From NCBI RefSeq assembly GCF_027409185.1, contig NC_084467.1, positions 15,118,501-15,182,500 of the forward strand: 64,000 nucleotides of DNA. The letters are read 5' to 3'. Below the pieces are notes generated by a model that ran no database searches, was not told where the DNA came from, and saw nothing but the letters and a program-made list of their open reading frames with translations. Numbering within the stretch: the stretch's first letter is position 1; every line of letters begins with the position of its first letter. The stretch is from Cynocephalus volans. Lineage: Eukaryota > Chordata > Mammalia > Dermoptera > Cynocephalidae. This document shows positions 22,346-33,367 of the stretch, piece by piece. A program made the translations under genes and the position numbers.

Positions 22346-22584
22346 GTACTGCATCCTGTTCCCTGGGGCATGGCAGAAATCATCACAGTGGTGCAGTGTG
22401 CTGTCGGGGAGGGAGAGCAGGCCTTCCCCACCTGCTGATCCACTGGTGGGCAGATTAGGGCTCTGAGTGCCAAACAGAAGCTGGGGTGGGTGGGGGTGCT
22501 GCAGGGTCTGAGGTTTGGTGGGAGGTTTCTGACCTCTGTAATGGGCTCCCTCTGCCATGAGTGTTGGCATACCCGTGTTTCAGC

Positions 22585-22765
22585 TCCCACTTGGCCACTC
22601 GCTGCTGGTGATCTTGGATGACGCCCTTGGCCTCTCTGAACCCCAGTTTAACACTTATCTCTCAGCATTATTGTAGGAGTAGGAATAAATAATTACAGAG
22701 GTTGAAATAGGAATAATATAAGAAAGTCCCTGGAACACAGCAGGACCCTTAAATGTGGGAGGAAT
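22585..22765 (+). repeat. MIR SINE
   Basis: The phrases 'cctctctgaaccccagttta', 'ataattacagaggttgaaat' and 'tccctggaacacagcaggac' fit a diverged MIR on the plus strand. Confidence 0.65.
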
Positions 22766-22839
22766 TATTTTTCTGTTTCTGTGGAGAGGAAAAAGACACG
22801 CTGCCAACTCTAGATCCTCTTTCTACTACATTTCCTTTT

Positions 22840-23038
22840 TTTCTATAGCAACGATCACTTTCCAATTAACTTTATATGTTTATTGTGCTCATTGTTTATT
22901 ATCTATATCCTTCCACTAGCAGGTAAACTCTTGAAAGTGGGGTTCTTCGTTTTGGTCACTGTAGTGTCCTGATTGGTCAGAGCAGTGCCTGACACCTAGT
23001 GGGTGTTCAATAAATATTTGTTGAATGAATGAATGGAA
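22840..23038 (+). repeat. LINE2 3' end
   Basis: A well-preserved L2 terminus: 'gagcagtgcctgacacctag', 'gtgttcaataaatatttgtt', ending in 'gaatgaatgaatgg'. Confidence 0.85.
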
Positions 23039-23499
23039 TCCGCAGTATTAATCTGCACAGCAGTGTTAGGTAGACTCTTCTCAGCCAGAGGGGAGAGAGA
23101 CGTTGGGAAGTTGCGCCGAGGGGACGACACACCCCACCCCTCTGCCTGCAGTGACTCTATCCCACCTGGCTTGGGAATTCCCAAATCTGTTTACGCTGAT
23201 AGACTGTGAGCGCCAACAGGTCAGGGACTTCATTCATCCTTAGTACCTGGCGCTGTTGGGGAATGGGACGGTTTCTGCTTGAAAGACCCTGGCGAGGGGT
23301 AGCCCGCTGCTCAGCTAAAGATGAAGAATACTAGAAATTATCGACCCATTCTACGGGCACAGCAACTGAGGCCAGGAAGGGTATCAAGCGATTTGCTCAA
23401 CATTACCCAACTCCTGGCTCCTCATGAAAGAGCGGTGACCCCCTCTGCGGGTGGGCAGACCCCCGATGGGGGGCAGTCCCTGGATAAAGGCAGGTCACA

Positions 23500-25250
23500 G
23501 ACCCCCTTCTCAGAGTTCCGTCTGCGCCACCGCCACGTGCGGGTTGCGGAGGTACCTGCGGGACCGTAGGGGCTGCCACAGCTCTGTACAGGCCTGGGGT
23601 ACCGGGACCCCACCCGCCTGCGAGGCTGGGGCTCGGCTCTCCCCGCCCACCGCGGGGCGGGGCGCACGCTCCACGGCACGGGGATCGCGCGCGGCTGGAA
23701 GCACCCGCCTGCTCCTCCGCCCGCGCGGGTCCTTCGCGGCGCCTCCCGGGCTCGGGAGCCCCCCGCCGGCCGCCAGCCCGGCCCACAGCCGCCTCTTGCT
23801 CTCCCAGCCCCGCGGCGGCAGCCGCAGTCGCCGGCAGCCGAGCAGCGCGGAGCGCCCCAGGTACCGAGCGCGGGCGGACGGCGACCCGGCGACCCGGCGA
23901 CCCTGCGGCCGGGCGGGGAGGGGTGGAGGCGTGGCGCTGCCCTCCTCTCCCCGCGGGGCCTGCTCGGCCCGGCGTCCTCCCGCGTGCCGCAGGGGCCGTG
24001 TGCGCCGGATCCCGGGGCGCCTCTGCGCCGGCTGAGACCTGCTTTCCCCGCCCGGGGCTTTGCTCCGGTCTCCGGGTCCCCACCCTGCGACCCAAAGCGC
24101 TGCGGCTCCCGACCTAGCGCCCCCCGCCCCCCACCGTCGGGAGCTGGCCCCGGCTGGACAGCGCCCATTCGCTTCCCGCTCCCGCTCCCCGGGGCTTTGC
24201 CCCCCCGGCCCCTGTCTTGCCGCCCGCCCCCTCCAGGGTCTCTGCTCGCACCCAAGGGCGCGCATCCAACCGGCGCCTAACTTTCCGCCGCTCCCTATAG
24301 GGGGCTTGGCTCATCGAGTGCCTCTCCCCCAACTTCCTAGCCATTGGCTCCAGGTGTCCCTGCCCCATCCCCGGGGGCACCCGTACAACCCCTGTGCGTC
24401 CTCTTCTGGTCACTGTCCACTGACCTAGGCTCCCGTCCCTACCTCCCACCCGCCCCCTCGGTGGCGCTGGGGATTCTGTTCTCCCCGGCAAGCCCGTCCG
24501 TCCGCTCCGCCAGGCCCCTCACCCTCCGCCCGCCGTCCCCATGGTCCCAGAGCCGGGCCCCACCAACACCAGCACCCCGGCCTGGGGGTCGGGGCCGCCG
24601 TCGGTCCCCGCAGGCAGCGGCTGGGTGGCGGCCGCGCTGTGCGTGGTCATCGCGCTGACGGCGGCGGCCAACTCGCTGCTCATCGCGCTCATCTGCACGC
24701 AGCCGGCGCTGCGCAACACGTCCAACTTCTTCCTGGTGTCGCTCTTCACGTCGGACCTGATGGTGGGGCTGGTGGTGATGCCGCCGGCCATGCTGAACGC
24801 GCTGTACGGGCGCTGGGTGCTGGCGCGCCGCCTCTGCCTGCTCTGGGCCGCCTTCGACGTGATGTGCTGCAGCGCCTCCATCCTCAACCTCTGCCTCATC
24901 AGCCTGGACCGCTACCTGCTCATCCTGTCGCCGCTGCGGTACAAGCTGCGCATGACACCCCCGCGTGCCCTGGCGCTCGTCCTGGGCGCCTGGGGCCTCG
25001 CTGCGCTGGCCTCCTTCCTGCCCCTGCTGCTGGGCTGGCATGAGCTGGGCAGCGCGCGGGCACCCGACCCCGGCCAGTGCCGCCTGCTGGCCAGCCTGCC
25101 CTTCGTCCTCGTGGCGTCGGGCCTCACCTTCTTCCTGCCCTCGGGTGCTATCTGCTTCACCTACTGCAGGATCCTGCTGGCTGCCCGCAAGCAGGCCGTG
25201 CAGGTGGCCTGCCTCAGCACCGGCATGGCCGGCCAGGCCTTGGAGTCATT
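23500..25250 (+). promoter_or_regulatory. HTR6: CpG island covering the HTR6 promoter and exon 1
   Basis: Dense CpG and GC-rich sequence begin near 23,500 and continue through the HTR6 first coding exon to its donor at 25,254. The upstream part has an E-box-type CCACGTG (near 23,533) and multiple GC boxes. No TATA box is visible. HTR6 5'UTR must lie within the kilobase before 24,541. A donor-like CCAG|GTACCG near 23,860 could mark an upstream 5'UTR exon, but nothing decides this. Confidence 0.85.
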
Positions 25251-25254
25251 GCAG
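24541..25254 (+). CDS. HTR6: HTR6 (5-HT6 receptor) coding exon 1: N-terminus to TM5 and start of loop 3
   Basis: HTR6 is a class A GPCR for serotonin that couples to Gs and raises cAMP, mainly in brain neurons. This exon encodes residues 1-238. It starts MVPEPGPT with an N-glycosylation sequon NTS at 9-11. TM1 is about 28-52 and TM2 contains Asp72. The aminergic anchor Asp106 in TM3 sits in AAFDVMCC. DRY is at 123-125, a disulfide pair is expected between C99 and C180, and TM5 is about 185-207. Numbering of the key residues equals that recalled for human. The exon ends at the donor TTGCAG|GTATCC. The frame continues 87 bases into the intron, but those residues have no counterpart in the family. 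From memory, differences from human include Gly97 to Arg and Thr103 to Ala, close to the ligand pocket. Confidence 0.98.
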
Positions 25255-25619
25255 GTATCCGGGGTGCTCAGGGAGACCCGGGCTTGTGGGATAGAGAGGA
25301 ACGAGCAACCACTGGGTGCCCCCTGGGCATCCAGCACTTAGTAAACACTTCTGATGACCTCCACGTGGCCATTCCCAGCTCCCACCTTTCTTCTGAGCTC
25401 CAGACTCAGTGCCTGACTGGCTGCTCGACAGCTTCATCGGAATGTGGGGCCGGCCTCTCCAAGGCAGCATGTAACAGGGAATTTAGGGTGGCCCATCTCT
25501 CCTGCTCCGCCCCTCCTCCAGCCTGCCCCATCATGGCATCACATGCCAGAAACTTACGAACCATTTTTCTCTCCCATGCTCATGCCATTCATTAATGAGC
25601 CTGTTGGTGCTGCCTCCTA

Positions 25620-25925
25620 AACAGGTGCCGTCTCCACTGCCACCTCCCTGATCCAAGCCACTGTCACTTCTTATCTGGCAACCTTTGATAGACACCTGCT
25701 GACTCCCCCTGCTTCCACTCCAGACCACTACTATTCATTTCTCTGCACAGGAGCCAGAGACATTTTAAAAAAGTGATCATGTCACTCTCCTTCTTCAAAT
25801 CCTTCAGTGACTCCCCCTTGTGCTCAAGATAAAGAGAAAACCCATGTCAGGATCTGGCCTCAGGACAGGAGTCTCCCTGCAGGTGCTAACTGCAGCTCCA
25901 CGGTCTTGGAATATTCACTCTGCAC
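25620..25925 (+). repeat. LINE2 fragment
   Basis: L2-like phrases appear ('ccactgtcacttcttatctg', 'agtgatcatgtcactctcct', 'aaatccttcagtgactcccc'). Confidence 0.65.
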
Positions 25926-25927
25926 GA

Positions 25928-26105
25928 GGCACCAAGCTAAGCTTAATAATCCTCCAAACACCCAATGAAGCAAGTACTGCCGTCATCTCTGTTTGACAGA
26001 TGGGTAAACTGAGGTTCTGAGAGAGGAGAGGTGACTTGCCCAGGGTTCACAGCTGGTAAGTGAGGTCCAGGTTCAGATCTAGCTGATGCCAAAGTCTCGG
26101 TCTGA
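25928..26105 (-). repeat. MIR SINE, antisense
   Basis: The reverse MIR core is clear: 'gacagatgggtaaactgagg', 'gtgacttgcccagggttcac' and 'agctggtaagtgaggtcc'. Confidence 0.8.
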
Positions 26106-26344
26106 GCTGATGTGCTGCCCGTGGGCAGTGACACTCTCTTGAAATACTGTGTTTGGGGATACCACACAGTGTCCCTTTATTTCTCTGACTGTGCCTTCTG
26201 GTCTCCTCTGTGGGGTCCTCCTGATCCGTCCCTAGACATGGCATACTTGGGACTCACCCCTGGGATGTCCTTGCTCTTTTTCCACATTCGCTCCCTTAGT
26301 GATCTCATCTTGTCTCACGACTGAAAATGCCACCTACACGCTGT

Positions 26345-27185
26345 TGACTTCCAGCCTGGGCTGCTTACTTAATGTGTCCCAAGCAGAACTCTGGATTTTC
26401 CAGGTCTCAGACCTACTTCCCTCGTGGTCTTCCTTATGGTAATTAATGGCAGCTCCATTCTTCTGGAACTGTGGAGGCAGCTTGGACGCCTCTCTTTTTC
26501 TCACACTCCACATCCAGTCCTCTTATCTCCACCTTCAGAACACGTCCAAGCTCTGCTGCCCCTTCCTCTGATGCCCGGGTAGTTGTAGTGATCTCCCAAT
26601 TGGCTTCCTGATCCACTCTTGCTCCCTTTTCAACCTTGTACAGCCACTAGAGGGATCCCTTTAAAATGCAAGGGCTGTCAGATCATTCTCTGCTCCAGTA
26701 ACCTCACATCTCAGTCACGTGCTCCTCTGCTTTGTCTCTGGCCTGCTCTCCTCCCACCATCCCCCTTTGCTCTTTCTTGCTCAGCCACACTGGTCTCTTT
26801 GCTGTTCCTTGAACACACCAAGCACATTCCTGCCTCAGGACCTTTGCACTTGTTGGTCCTTCTGCTTGGAGTGGCCTTTCCTCATATTTCCACATGGTTC
26901 TCCCCCTAACTCCCATCACTTCCTTCCGGCCTCCGTTCAGTTGCAAGTGCCACCCTCCCTAGGTCCTCTCCAGCCCTAATTTCCTGAGTTCTCTCTCTCA
27001 GCAGCACTTACTACCACCTGTCATATTCTTACCTATTAAAAAAAAAATTTATTACTCCTCCTTACTAGAATGTAAGCTCTATGAGGGTGAGAACTTGTCT
27101 TTTTTTATTTTCTGCTCTGTTCCCAGTAGCTAAGACAGCACCTGGCACATAGTAGGTACTCAGTACATACTAATGGACGGAGAGA
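26345..27185 (+). repeat. LINE2, long 3' portion
   Basis: About 0.8 kb of L2 in order: 'cagaactctggattttccag', 'aggacctttgcacttgttgg', 'gaatgtaagctctatgaggg', and 'cacctggcacatagtaggta'. It is among the longest L2 copies in the window. Confidence 0.82.
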
Positions 27186-27299
27186 AGTGAACACAGTGCT
27201 TCGGAGAGCTCGCGGTGACATCTCTGGTCACATTGCTGCATTTTCTATCACTGCTTTCAGAATCATTTTTTGTAGGTGACGATCCCTAGCTTTTTATTA

Positions 27300-27425
27300 C
27301 ATGAATTAATTTGCTTGGTAACATGTATTGAGTGCCTACTGTGTGCAGGAGCTGTTCTAGGCTGGGGGTGTGGTGATGAACGGGAATCTGTGTTCTAGTT
27401 GGGGAGACAGATATTGATCGTGAAA
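27300..27425 (-). repeat. LINE2 3' end, antisense
   Basis: The plus strand reads 'tgagtgcctactgtgtgcag', 'gagctgttctaggctggggg' and 'tctagttggggagacagata'. Confidence 0.7.
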
Positions 27426-28276
27426 CACCACCGTGATGAGGATTACGAAGCTTGTAAGAGAGGTGCCTCATGTGGCGATCCTCTGTTATTCACCATGTAC
27501 GCTTGGAGACTAAAGCAGTCACGATGAGCCCTAAAATGAAAAGCTGGGAGGACTCTTCATGGGTCATTTAGGGAGCACCTTACCTCTGAGGCAGAATGGC
27601 CACTGGGCCTCTCAGGCCAGCAACGTGTCTATTCTAATTCCTCCCACTTTCTGGAAAGCCCGTTCTTTTGGTTTGATTGCAAAGTGTCAGACTCTACCAC
27701 TGTCCTTGCTTCCAAAACCACTTGGCTCCTAAGTAAGGCTTCTGCATGCCTGGAGAGTTGCTTGCAATTTGGGAATTTGCTTCTGGGATGCTGCCTCTAC
27801 TCTGACCTCCTGGGTCATGACCCCTGTCCTCCCACCCGAGTTGGCCTGTCCCAGAGACCAGCAGTTCCCAGCATGGAGGTGGAGGCTCTCTTGATGCCTG
27901 GACCTAAAGGAACTGATGAGAGAGAATCAAGCTTGGGGCACGTTAGCTCCTTTCCTCCTGTGCTCAGCCCTACTCAGTGCTTCGCTGCCTTCCCCAACCC
28001 AGCCTCTAGCTTCTGCACAGAGGGTAGGGATCTGGGCACAGTCCCTAAGTCCTGGTCAGCCTTCAGCATTTTACCTACCCCCATCTCCTACATATGCTTA
28101 TTTATGCATTTACAGAAACTTAAAAAGGCCACTAACTGGCTTAGTGGTTTCTTCCCGGCTGCCCCAGGGGCTGGGAGAAAGGGTCACATGCTTAGAGCTG
28201 AGGCAGGGCTGTAGGCCAGGGCTGGAGCAAGGGACATGGGGAGCAGTGGGGTCACAGTGAGCTGCTGTCAGGGCAG

Positions 28277-29203
28277 GGGTGTGTGAGTGTGAGTGCGTGT
28301 GTGTGAGAGTGTGAGTGTGAGAGTGTGTCAGCGAGTGTGTGTGAGAGCGTGAGTGCGAGTGTATGTGACTGAGTGTGAGTGCATGTGTATGTGTGTGTCA
28401 GTGCAAGTGTGTGTGAGCGTGTGAGCGTGTGTGTGACTGTGAGTATGTGAGTGCGTGTGTGTGTATGTGTGAGTGTGTGTGACTGTGTATGTGACTGTGA
28501 GTGTGAGTGCATGTGTGTGTTTGTATGTGAGTGTGTGTGTGACTGTGAGTGTGTGTATGTTTGAGTGTGTGTGTGACTATGTGACTGTGTGAGTATGTGA
28601 GTGCGTGTGAGTGCGTGTGTGTATGTATGTGTGAGTGTGACTGTGTATGAGTGTGTGTGAGTGCATGCGTGTGAGTGTGCGTGTATGCGCGTGTGTGTGA
28701 GTGCGTGTGAATGTGTGTGAGTGTATGTGAGTGTGTGTGACTGTGAGTGTGTGTGTGTGTGACTGTGTGTGAGTGTGCATGTGTGAGTGTGTGTGTATGA
28801 GTGTGTGTGAGTGCGCATGTGTGAGTGTGTGAGTGTGTGTGAGTGCGCGTGTGTGTGAGTGCGTGTGAGTGCGCATGTGAGTGCGTGTGTGAGTGTGCGT
28901 GTGTGGGGGTGAGTGTGTGAGTGTGCATGTGTATGTGTGTGAGTGCGTGTGAGTGTGAGTGTGAGTGTGTGTGTGTGAGTGTGTGGGTGAGAGTGTGGGT
29001 GAGAGTGTGTGGGAGTGCGTGTGAGTGTATGTGTGAGTGTGTGTGAGTGCATGTGTGCGTGTGTGTGTGTGAGTGCGTGTGAGTGTATGTGTGAGTGTGT
29101 GTGAGTGCGTGTGTGAGTGTGAGTGCGTGTGAGTGCGTGTGTGTGTGAGTGTGTGAGTGTGAGTGCGTGTGTGTGTGTGTGGGTGAGAGTGTGTGTGAGT
29201 GGA
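28277..29203. repeat. GT-rich complex tandem block, about 0.9 kb
   Basis: The block is made almost wholly of GTGT, GTGA, GTGC and occasional GTAT/GTCA tetramers on the plus strand, with alternating purine-pyrimidine tracts. It contains no canonical gene feature. Because its minus strand is nearly free of stop codons, all three minus frames stay open as His/Thr/Ser-rich strings up to 335 codons. These are composition artefacts. Confidence 0.93.
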
Positions 29204-29350
29204 AGGTGGGTGCCCAGCTGAGGTGGCATCTGCAGGGATTTCCGTGCTCTGGGGTCCATAACCCTGTCCCCATCTTCCTCCTCTTTCCCCCTCTCCTACC
29301 TACCCCTCTCTCCATATTCTCTTCTTCCTGTTTTTCCTGTTTTTCCTTCT

Positions 29351-29443
29351 TTCTTTTTTTCGGCAGGCTGGTACAGGGCTCGAGCCCTGGACCCTGGTGT
29401 TGTCAGCACCAGGCTGTGACCGGTGGGGCTAACGGGCCAGCCC
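29351..29443 (-). repeat. tRNA-Ile-derived SINE, monomer, antisense
   Basis: The minus strand carries the tRNA-like head, ending here as 'ggggctaacgggccagccc', and the T-rich tail remnant 'ttcttttttt' at its start on the plus strand. It has diverged more than the copy at 33.2 kb. Confidence 0.82.
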
Positions 29444-29779
29444 TCCCACTCCCTTCCTTCTGCAGCCCCCCTCTCCGCCCGCTCCTCTCCCATCACTTTC
29501 TCCTCCTCCCCGTCTTTCACCCTGCCTCGCCCAGCTATGCGTCATTCTGTCTTAGGGATCCATCTTCCCTTCCAAGTCTGTCCATCCTCCTCAGAGGAGG
29601 ATGTGATCACAGGAATATCTGCGAGGGGGCGGCGGGGGCCCAGCCGGGAGAGGCTGGCAGGGCGGCAGCGCCGAGCTTGGCTGCTGCTCGGAGCGAGGCA
29701 GCCCGGTGCAGCCAGGGCTGGAGCAGGAGCTGGGGTGACTGGCTGATCATGGTTCACATCCTGCCTCTTTTCCATCACA

Positions 29780-29925
29780 ACTGGATGACCTGAAACAGGT
29801 CACTTCACCTCCCTGTACCCCAGGGGTAAGGATATTTATCATGTGATGCTGTTTGAAGTGCCAATAATATAAGTAAAGTACCTGGCACATAGTAGGTGCC
29901 CAACAAATCTTCGTTCCTCTCTTTT
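29780..29925 (+). repeat. MIR fragment
   Basis: Recognised by 'gaaacaggtcacttcacctc' and 'gtacctggcacatagtaggt'. Confidence 0.65.
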
Positions 29926-30065
29926 CCTGTTGGTGGTGAAACGTAGGTTCTGGGGAGCTCACCCCTTCGAGGCTTTCTAGGGGGGAAGAAGTCACCATTG
30001 CTGCCACCAGCAGCAGCATCACTGTTATCAGATGGCTGAGCCGGGTAATAATAATAATGAACAGC

Positions 30066-30325
30066 AACAACACGATAGCTAACACTTACGTGGCACTTAC
30101 CATGTGCCAGGCACTGTTCTAATCACTTTCACTATATTGTCTTATGTCACCTGAATACAATCCTATGAGCTAGATGCCCTTATAATTGCCATTATACAGA
30201 AATGAGGCACCGAGAGGTGAAGTAACTTGCTCAGGGTCACTCAGCAAGTTAGTAAGAGAGCCGGGACTTGACAGCAGGCAGTCTGGCTCCAGATCCTGTC
30301 TTGTAACCCTCACACTAGGATTAGA
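30066..30325 (-). repeat. MIR SINE, antisense, nearly full length
   Basis: All landmarks are present: 'taccatgtgccaggcactgt', 'tacagaaatgaggcaccgag', 'aagtaacttgctcagggtca' and 'aggcagtctggctccagatc'. Confidence 0.92.
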
Positions 30326-30404
30326 TTATTGTAAACATTCTAAATTCCACAAGGGAATACATAAGTACACCTTAAAATAAAAATTTAACAATAGAAATAA
30401 AGTA

Positions 30405-30895
30405 AAAGGCCTCCTGAATTCTGTCTAATCACCCTCCACACCCACTGATACTCATAATTTAGGTATGTCCTTCCAATTATTTTTCTGTGTGTTTACACAT
30501 TTGTTTAGGTACCTAAAGAAACTTAGCATGGGGCTTGCCGGTTAGCTCAGCTGGTTAGAGTGCGGTGTTATAACACCCAGGTGAAGGGTTCGGATCCCTG
30601 TACCAGCCAGCTGCCAAAAAAACAGTGTGTTGTTTTGTGTATTTTTTTTTAAACAAATGAAGTCATGCTGTATCTATTGCTTTTTATCTTGTCATTATCA
30701 CTTAATAATATACCCTGGTGAGCTTTCCATTTGACCAATTCACCCTTTTCAAACATCTGAGTAGTATTCTGTAGTGGGAACGTACCATGGTTTACTTTAA
30801 TCACTCTTCTTTTCATGGACATTTAGTCTGTTTCCAATTTTTCCCCATCACGAATAGTGCTGTGGTGCACATTCTTGTATATGCCAAGTGTTCAG
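30405..30895. repeat. Old L1 fragment split by a tRNA-derived SINE
   Basis: Phrases such as 'gttagctttcc'-like 'ggtgagctttccatttgacc', 'ttagtctgtttccaattttt' and 'gaatagtgctgtggtgcaca' are typical of decayed L1-derived sequence. The SINE at 30,531-30,622 interrupts it, so the L1 piece is the older insertion. Confidence 0.6.
30531..30622 (+). repeat. tRNA-Ile-derived SINE, monomer
   Basis: The head 'ccggttagctcagctggtta' and the B box 'gggttcggatccctgtacc' follow tRNA-Ile(AAU) very closely, then a CCA-like 'agctgcc' and an A-rich tail. It is inserted in an older L1 fragment. It is not a functional tRNA gene: the anticodon arm is altered and the 3' half does not pair cleanly. Confidence 0.9.
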
Positions 30896-31224
30896 GTATG
30901 TGTACATGTGTTTGCTGGATATGAGGATCTGTAAGGGAACTGCTGGCTGGAAGGGCACTGCCAGGTTGTGCTCCAGGCAGCTGCCCTCTGACAGCGACAC
31001 ATGCCACGACACGTATAAGGGACGCGCAGATGACAGAGTGTGGCCACAGGGCGCTGCGAGGTGGTTGCAGTGCAGAAGGAGTCGGAAGGGTGAAGTGGCA
31101 GCAGCCAGACCCCAGGGCGTGAGCTGGTGGGTGCCACTGGCTTCTGCTCCATGAGGGCCTCTTGGCCACAGTGGTGGGGATTCTGTAACCGCACCCTCAC
31201 TGAGCCCGTGGATGCCATCCCTGA

Positions 31225-31545
31225 GTGTGGAAGCAGCCTAGGGAAGAGTGCAGTTTCTGGGGCTGGAAATGACTGAAGCCCTGACCACTCTTACTTGCTG
31301 TGTGACTCCTGGCAAGTCATTTTGCCTCTTTGAGCCTCAGTTGTCTCATCTGCAAAATGGGGATAATAACACCTACCTGTCGTAAAGATTGAGTAATTAA
31401 TATCAAATGCTGATGTGTAGTAAGTGCTCAATAAATGGGGATGATAATGGGGATTTGGGGTCACTGGGCTTTGGTTTGAAGCCTTGCACTGGCATAGTAT
31501 GACTGTGGGAAGGTCCTCTACCCTCTCTGGGCCTCAGTTTCCTTC
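31225..31545 (+). repeat. MIR SINEs, one full and one partial
   Basis: The first copy has 'ttgctgtgtgactcctggca', 'cctcagttgtctcatctgca' and 'tagtaagtgctcaataaatg'. A partial second copy follows with 'tctctgggcctcagtttcct'. Confidence 0.85.
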
Positions 31546-32224
31546 TCTCTTCCCTCTTGCCTGTGTTCTTGGGTCAACTCTTTGGGGAGAAGAGGAGAAA
31601 GAAAAACCTGGGGTTGTTCCTAGGGAGACTTGGAAGGGAATCTCGGCTTATCATCACCCTCTTCTCTGAAGCTCCCTGATGACTGCCCCCAAGATATCCC
31701 ACCCACTGCCTTAGTTCTCTGGTGCCCTAGAGCTCTGACAAGATCAGGGCTGCCTCTTGTCCCCCCCCCACCCCCAGGGGCAGGGGACACCTGCATGAGT
31801 GGGGCCTCCTGGAGACAATGCCTCCTCCCTCCCCATGTTGTCTACGCCCATTGATGGTGGTGATTTGAAGGCATGACAGGTCTTAGGAGATCCTTTTGGG
31901 GAAGCAGGAGCGTCTTCTTCCAGGTTGACTGTGGTGGGGCCACGTGGAGTGCACTCTGGAGGAGAGAACAGTAGAAGAGAAGAAAGAAAAGTGGACACTC
32001 TGTCTCTTCCTTGCTGACTTGGGACCAGACTTCAGAGCAGGCTTGTGTATGTGGGGGGTGGTGAGGACAGCATCCTCTGTTGTAGAGCCCGAGCTGCAGC
32101 ATGGGGAGTCAGAGCGTTGGCCCTGATGTCTGTGCTGCTTTGGGGAGGCCAGAGCTGGTGGCAGAAGGACAGGGCCCTGAGGGTGCTCAGAATCACCCCA
32201 AACTCATACACATGTCGCTGGACC

Positions 32225-32440
32225 AGCATCGTGGCTACCATGTACTCAGCACTTACTCTATGTCAGGTGCATGCATGCATTTACTATCCACGGCTCACAG
32301 CGACTCTGTGGGCTGAGTACCATTTCTCCCATTTTACAGATGTGGAAACAGAGGCTCTTTCAAGATCACAGAGTGAGTAAGTGGTAGAGTCATAATTTGA
32401 AGGCAGATGCTTTGTTTTAAAAGTCCAGCTTTTGGCTGTG
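32225..32440 (-). repeat. MIR SINE, antisense
   Basis: Shown by 'catgtactcagcacttactc', 'tctcccattttacagatgtg' and 'agtgagtaagtggtagagtc'. Confidence 0.85.
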
Positions 32441-32520
32441 TACAATGCTGCCCCAGCAAGACAGAGGGGAGAAATTGAGGGTGTTTCTTAGGATGCTCTT
32501 TGTAAATTTTTCCTTGATGT

Positions 32521-32522
<2 letters not shown>

Positions 32523-32596
<74 letters not shown>
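32523..32596. repeat. AC dinucleotide microsatellite, 37 units
   Basis: A pure, uninterrupted tract of 74 bp. Its purity and length predict high length polymorphism. It lies in HTR6 intron 1, 432 bp upstream of a complementary TG tract. Confidence 0.97.
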
Positions 32597-32598
<2 letters not shown>

Positions 32599-33024
32599 TT
32601 GGCGGCTGGCTGGAATGTTGTCCTTGATATTTGTATAACTAGATTTCACCTGGGTAAACACATTGAGGGGCAGGACTTACCATGTGGTTTGTCTTCCCCT
32701 GTTGCCCCCCCGTCCCCCGAATTAGAACCCTTGCTCCAATAGAAAGTACATAGTGGGGGTTTCAGCACCATGGACAAAGACACCAACTCTGGATGCCTGG
32801 TGGAGCTGGAAGGGGAGAGCAGGGGCTGGTAGGAGAGCTCATGCGCATGGGAGTAGGGTGGGGGACGTTGGCCCTGGTGCTCCCTGGGGTTGACACATCT
32901 TGGCTTTGCCTCCTCTGCCCCCTTTCCATCTGCAGAAGGTTGCTGGGAATCTGGTTCCTTTCCTGCCTCCTTCTGACCTTTTCATTCCCCCGTACTCAAC
33001 CCACCTCTGGCTGCTTCAAGAACT

Positions 33025-33028
<4 letters not shown>

Positions 33029-33089
<61 letters not shown>
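33029..33089. repeat. TG dinucleotide microsatellite, about 30 units
   Basis: A pure TG tract of 61 bp on the plus strand, complementary in sense orientation to the AC tract at 32,523-32,596. Confidence 0.97.
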
Positions 33090-33092
<3 letters not shown>

Positions 33093-33183
33093 CATTTATA
33101 AGCCTTTTATTTTCTGGGAGAAGTTTTTGTAGATGTCATTAGATTTTTAAAAGAACTCATGAAGTTAAAAAAAAGTTAAGAGA

Positions 33184-33335
33184 GGGCCGGCCCGTGGCTC
33201 ACTCGGGAGAGTGCGGTGCTGATAACACCAAGGCCCCAGGTTCGGATCCCATATACGGATGGCCGGTTCGCTCACTGGCTGAGCGTGGTGCTGACAACAC
33301 CAAGTCAAGGGTTAAGATCCCCTTACCGGTCATCT

Positions 33336-33360
<25 letters not shown>
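33184..33360 (+). repeat. Dimeric tRNA-Ile-derived SINE with target-site duplication
   Basis: Two tRNA-like monomers lie head to tail. The first starts 'ggccggcccgtggctcactc' and has the B box 'ggttcggatcccatatacgg'. The second starts 'ggccggttcgctcactggct' and ends 'ccttaccggtcatc', followed by an A tail of over 20 bases. Flanks repeat AAAAAAAGTTAAGAGA exactly (33,168-33,183 and 33,361-33,376), so the insertion is young. The dimer layout resembles the CYN family of colugos; that naming is from memory. Confidence 0.93.

Positions 33361-33367
<7 letters not shown>

Noticed and set aside
25255-25341. Extension of the HTR6 first-exon frame into the intron
   Set aside because: The conserved splice donor at 25,255 and the exact continuation at 34,490 show that these residues are intronic read-through.
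28252-29315. Minus-strand open frames of up to 335 codons rich in His, Thr and Ser
   Set aside because: They span the GT-rich tandem block. CA-rich sequence has few stop codons in any frame, all three frames stay open, and no domain or splice context supports a protein.
30531-30605. A functional tRNA-Ile gene
   Set aside because: The boxes are good, but the anticodon arm and acceptor pairing are degraded and the sequence continues into an A-rich tail, so it is a SINE. The same holds for the six other copies.
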